From: Saccoglossus kowalevskii
Taxonomy: Eukaryota > Hemichordata > Enteropneusta > Harrimaniidae
Reading direction: 5' to 3'
Assembly (NCBI RefSeq): GCF_000003605.2
Contig: NW_003151259.1
Location: forward strand, 172,189-193,001
Length of the DNA: 20,813 nt
Shown here: positions 18,774 to 20,813 of the stretch, piece by piece
How positions within the stretch are numbered: position 1 is the stretch's first letter
Layout of the letters: every line of letters begins with the position of its first letter
Translations under genes and position numbers: made by a program
Notes under the pieces: generated by a model
Databases searched by the model: none
Told to the model about the DNA's origin: nothing
The model's input: the letters and a program-made list of their open reading frames with translations, nothing else

Positions 18774-20285
18774 CTGCAATAAACAACGGGACAAATATTA
18801 GAGAGGTGTGTCTGTGAATCAGATGTATACATACAGATCCTAGGATGCAGATCGCTACGGTGATCCAAATGACAAATTGTTCAAAAGTTAATTACGACTC
18901 CAACATCCTATTTTTCTTTGGTTGCCATGACTGCTGACCATGGTTGGCAATGTATTGATCTCACCGACATTGTAAATTGACTTTACCACTTAGCCAATCT
19001 GAGGTTGAACAGAAAATGACAAATTACTTTTGCACATAACTGCCCAAAAAAATCATTCTAACTTAAGACCAAAGCAATGGAGCTGCCTCTGATCATGCAT
19101 GGTTACTTTTTAACCAGGATTTGAGTCGTATTTGCTGTGAGAACATATCACCATTTTGGCTTTTCAACTTGTAAATTTCACAGCAAAGTATATTTAAACA
19201 ATAAAGAAGATTACCGGTAGGCAAACAAGGTTATGCTCCTAGATGAATTGCTCCAACAAATGCATAAGAAAGCAGTTATGAATGAATTTAAATTCCCATG
19301 CATATGCCATGACAGAGTAAGTAGGAAAGAAGAAAAAAAAGAGCTCACTGGAACTGATAAATACTAAATAAACAAATTGGAAAGTGTACTTGCCCACTCT
19401 GAGTAGGGTTAAATCATTCTTCAGTATGTGGTCACCTAGCAACAGAATTTGGTCTGGATTGGTTATTTTCCTATAATTCACATAGAATCCACCTTCTTGG
19501 ATGATTCTCTCACCTTGAACTGAAAAATAACATAAATGATTGTTACTTGTGTGAATTATCGTCAATATTAACAAACAGACATAACAAAGGCAAAGGTAGG
19601 AATGGTACTTTCATAATTTTGTGCAAAAACATTTAAATAAAGTTACTAGAATTCATTTTTTGAATTGACATTCAAAAGACTTTTCGGCTGTTTTGTCTGG
19701 AAATTATTTTTATTGATTTATGACGAGTTGAATGTAAAATATAGGAACAAACTATAAGGGATATTTGCTGGATTTTATTTTCACGGAATCATCACTTCAG
19801 CGAAAATAAATTATTTTACAGTATTCTAGTATGAAATATATGTAGATGAAAAATGTTACTTGTGAAAAGTATACACGTATGAAATAATTTTTTCATAAAA
19901 CTAATGAGTTGACTATCTCACCTCCTGTAGAAGGTAGACTGTTGACTTTTTTACCCAGATCTAACATGGTTATCCCAGGTTCTAATGTCAATGTTGTGGA
20001 TGGTGCATTTTTAAACAGTTCTTTCAACTCTTTCTCTGATAATTTCTCTAGTGTTTCAGGACTTCCACTGTACAGTGCATTGGTGAATCTTACAGCAGTG
20101 TTTAAACCTTCATCTGTTAACAAATAATCTGAGGAACTACTTTGAAGCACAAAGAATTTAATAAATAACTCCAATCAAAAAAATAGTTGTCTTGAAGAAA
20201 ATTGATAAAAATGAATACCTCCATGTACAAGCAATGTCACCTGTTCTGCTAGCTTTCTTTGCGCTGTTCTATTGTCTGGTTTGTT
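18736..20285 (-). CDS. YARS2: Mitochondrial tyrosyl-tRNA synthetase (YARS2), 3' part, four exons
   Basis: Coding segments in transcription order: 20285-20219, 20113-19922, 19519-19394, 18773-18736. They join in phase into 140 residues plus stop. The enzyme attaches tyrosine to mitochondrial tRNA-Tyr in the matrix. The class I catalytic core (HIGH and KMSKS) lies upstream, outside the window. Visible parts are the linker RTAQRKLAEQVTLLVHG, the helical stretch TLEKLSEKELKELFKNAPST, and the C-terminal S4-like RNA-binding domain: IIQEGGFYVNYRKITNPDQI, LGDHILKNDLTLLRVGKKNY and HIVKWVY. These follow the conserved human order (QELKELFKEAP, QHILKNGLSLL, GKRNFYIIKW). The mitochondrial rather than cytosolic enzyme is indicated by the S4 tail; cytosolic YARS1 has an EMAP-II-like tail. 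The gene is cut by the right window edge. Confidence 0.92.
18774..19393 (-). other. YARS2 last intron, GC-AG class
   Basis: It is 620 bp with donor GTGG|GCAAGT and acceptor TTGCAG. No GT donor in the right phase is seen. The intron contains one TACCGGTA (19212) and no gene. Confidence 0.85.
19394..19519 (-). CDS. YARS2: YARS2 penultimate exon (S4 domain)
   Basis: It encodes VQGERIIQEGGFYVNYRKIT and then NPDQILLLGDHILKNDLTLL, ending RVG with a split Gly codon: the S4-like RNA-binding domain that contacts tRNA. Acceptor TTTTTCAG, ending at the GC donor. Confidence 0.92.
19520..19921 (-). other. YARS2 intron
   Basis: It is 402 bp with donor GTGAGA and acceptor TTTTTCAG, AT-rich. Nothing else was recognised. 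Confidence 0.8.
19922..20113 (-). CDS. YARS2: YARS2 exon (linker helices)
   Basis: It encodes DEGLNTAVRFTNALYSGSPE, then TLEKLSEKELKELFKNAPST and LEPGITMLDLGKKVNSLPST. The conserved KELKELFKNAP anchors the assignment. The acceptor is TTAACAG, chosen because VHG-DEGL then aligns with human VHG-REGL without a gap; an upstream CTCAG would add seven residues. Donor GGAG|GTGAGA. Confidence 0.9.
20219..20285 (-). CDS. YARS2: YARS2 exon (RKLAEQVTLLVHG)
   Basis: 22 codons plus one base: NKPDNRTAQRKLAEQVTLLV, then HG. This corresponds to the conserved AQKRLAAEVTKLVHG of the human enzyme. Acceptor GTTTTCAG, donor GGAG|GTATTC, phase 1. Confidence 0.88.
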
Positions 20286-20813
20286 CTGAAAACCAAAATT
20301 ATCGAATGAGATATTGGAGTAATGTAAAAACAGAAGTGCTCTGGCATTTCAATATTACATTCTATTTTCCCCAATAGTAGCACAGTTCTTACGTAAATTT
20401 CACATTTCTTCAAGTCTCTATTTTTGATTAATACTTTTGGTAAAAAATGTTTTGAGTTCTTTTTGAAAACTTCTACTCTGCTTTGATATTGAGTATGCTT
20501 TGGTATCCATGGAGATAATCTCCAAATAATCTTACACATAAACCGAAAATACTGTGAGTACTTGGAGAGTGTAATCACAATGAACTGCAAACTAAACTAA
20601 AAATTCTATATAACAATTCTCAGTATTTCAAATACTGTTTGGAATGTTTCAATGGGGAAAGGTTGACATTATAGACACTTACATAAAACATTCAAAGAAT
20701 GATTGATGTGTTACTGTAAGTTTTATATGTGTTAATTTGTTATAGGATTCAGCCATAAAACACAATTTGTATTAACATGCAATAAAAGTTACATATTTAC
20801 AGTTAGCAATTGG
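20286..20813 (-). other. YARS2 intron, running to the window edge
   Basis: No further YARS2 exon (catalytic core, KMSKS loop) is recognisable in these 528 bp in any minus-strand frame, so the upstream exons lie beyond the window. The sequence is AT-rich without other features. Confidence 0.6.

Noticed and set aside
18602-18868. 88-codon minus-strand frame ending CVITWS, considered as the YARS2 C-terminus
   Set aside because: An acceptor-like TTTACAG precedes part of it, but the peptide lacks the conserved GK-N-Y-IVKW ending, which is found in another frame at 18773-18736.
19239-19393. Readthrough of the YARS2 penultimate exon to a stop at 19239
   Set aside because: After RVG the peptide turns into low-complexity sequence with a Phe run, whereas the conserved S4 end GKKNYHIVKW is recovered through a GC-AG splice.

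Overview
The window is AT-rich DNA from an intron-rich animal, most likely a marine invertebrate with motile cilia. The evidence is spliceosomal genes with GT..AG introns, AATAAA poly(A) signals, a non-LTR retrotransposon fragment, MITE-like elements and minisatellites. Both recognised genes are conserved across animals. I cannot fix the phylum from sequence alone (hemichordate, lancelet, mollusc and similar are all possible).

Layout. (1) Positions 1-612, minus strand: a 5'-truncated LINE reverse-transcriptase fragment running off the left edge. (2) 613-4958: intergenic DNA without convincing genes, with a few diverged short repeats. (3) 4959-5151: a probable bidirectional promoter, with a possible non-coding first exon on the minus strand and an AAGATGGCG motif on each side. 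(4) 5152-18112, plus strand: a complete CCDC40 gene. I assembled 17 exons whose phases all agree, giving 3366 coding bases and a 1121-residue coiled-coil protein; human CCDC40 is about 1140 residues. Its introns hold a foldback-like element (intron 1), a 34-bp minisatellite of about 21 copies (intron 9), and a TIR element carrying what looks like a captured PB1-domain gene fragment (intron 15). (5) 18565-20813, minus strand: the 3' part of mitochondrial tyrosyl-tRNA synthetase (YARS2), four exons, tail to tail with CCDC40. Its last intron is of the GC-AG class and its last coding exon holds only 13 codons including the stop.

The two genes are not functionally linked as far as is known. CCDC40 works with CCDC39 in the ciliary axoneme; YARS2 charges tRNA-Tyr in mitochondria. 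They are simply convergent neighbours whose predicted 3' ends lie about 150 bp apart. The most unusual items are the PB1-carrying TIR element, the foldback-like element with eight plus eight inverted short motifs, the GC-AG intron, and the over-represented palindromes TACCGGTA and TACATGTA.
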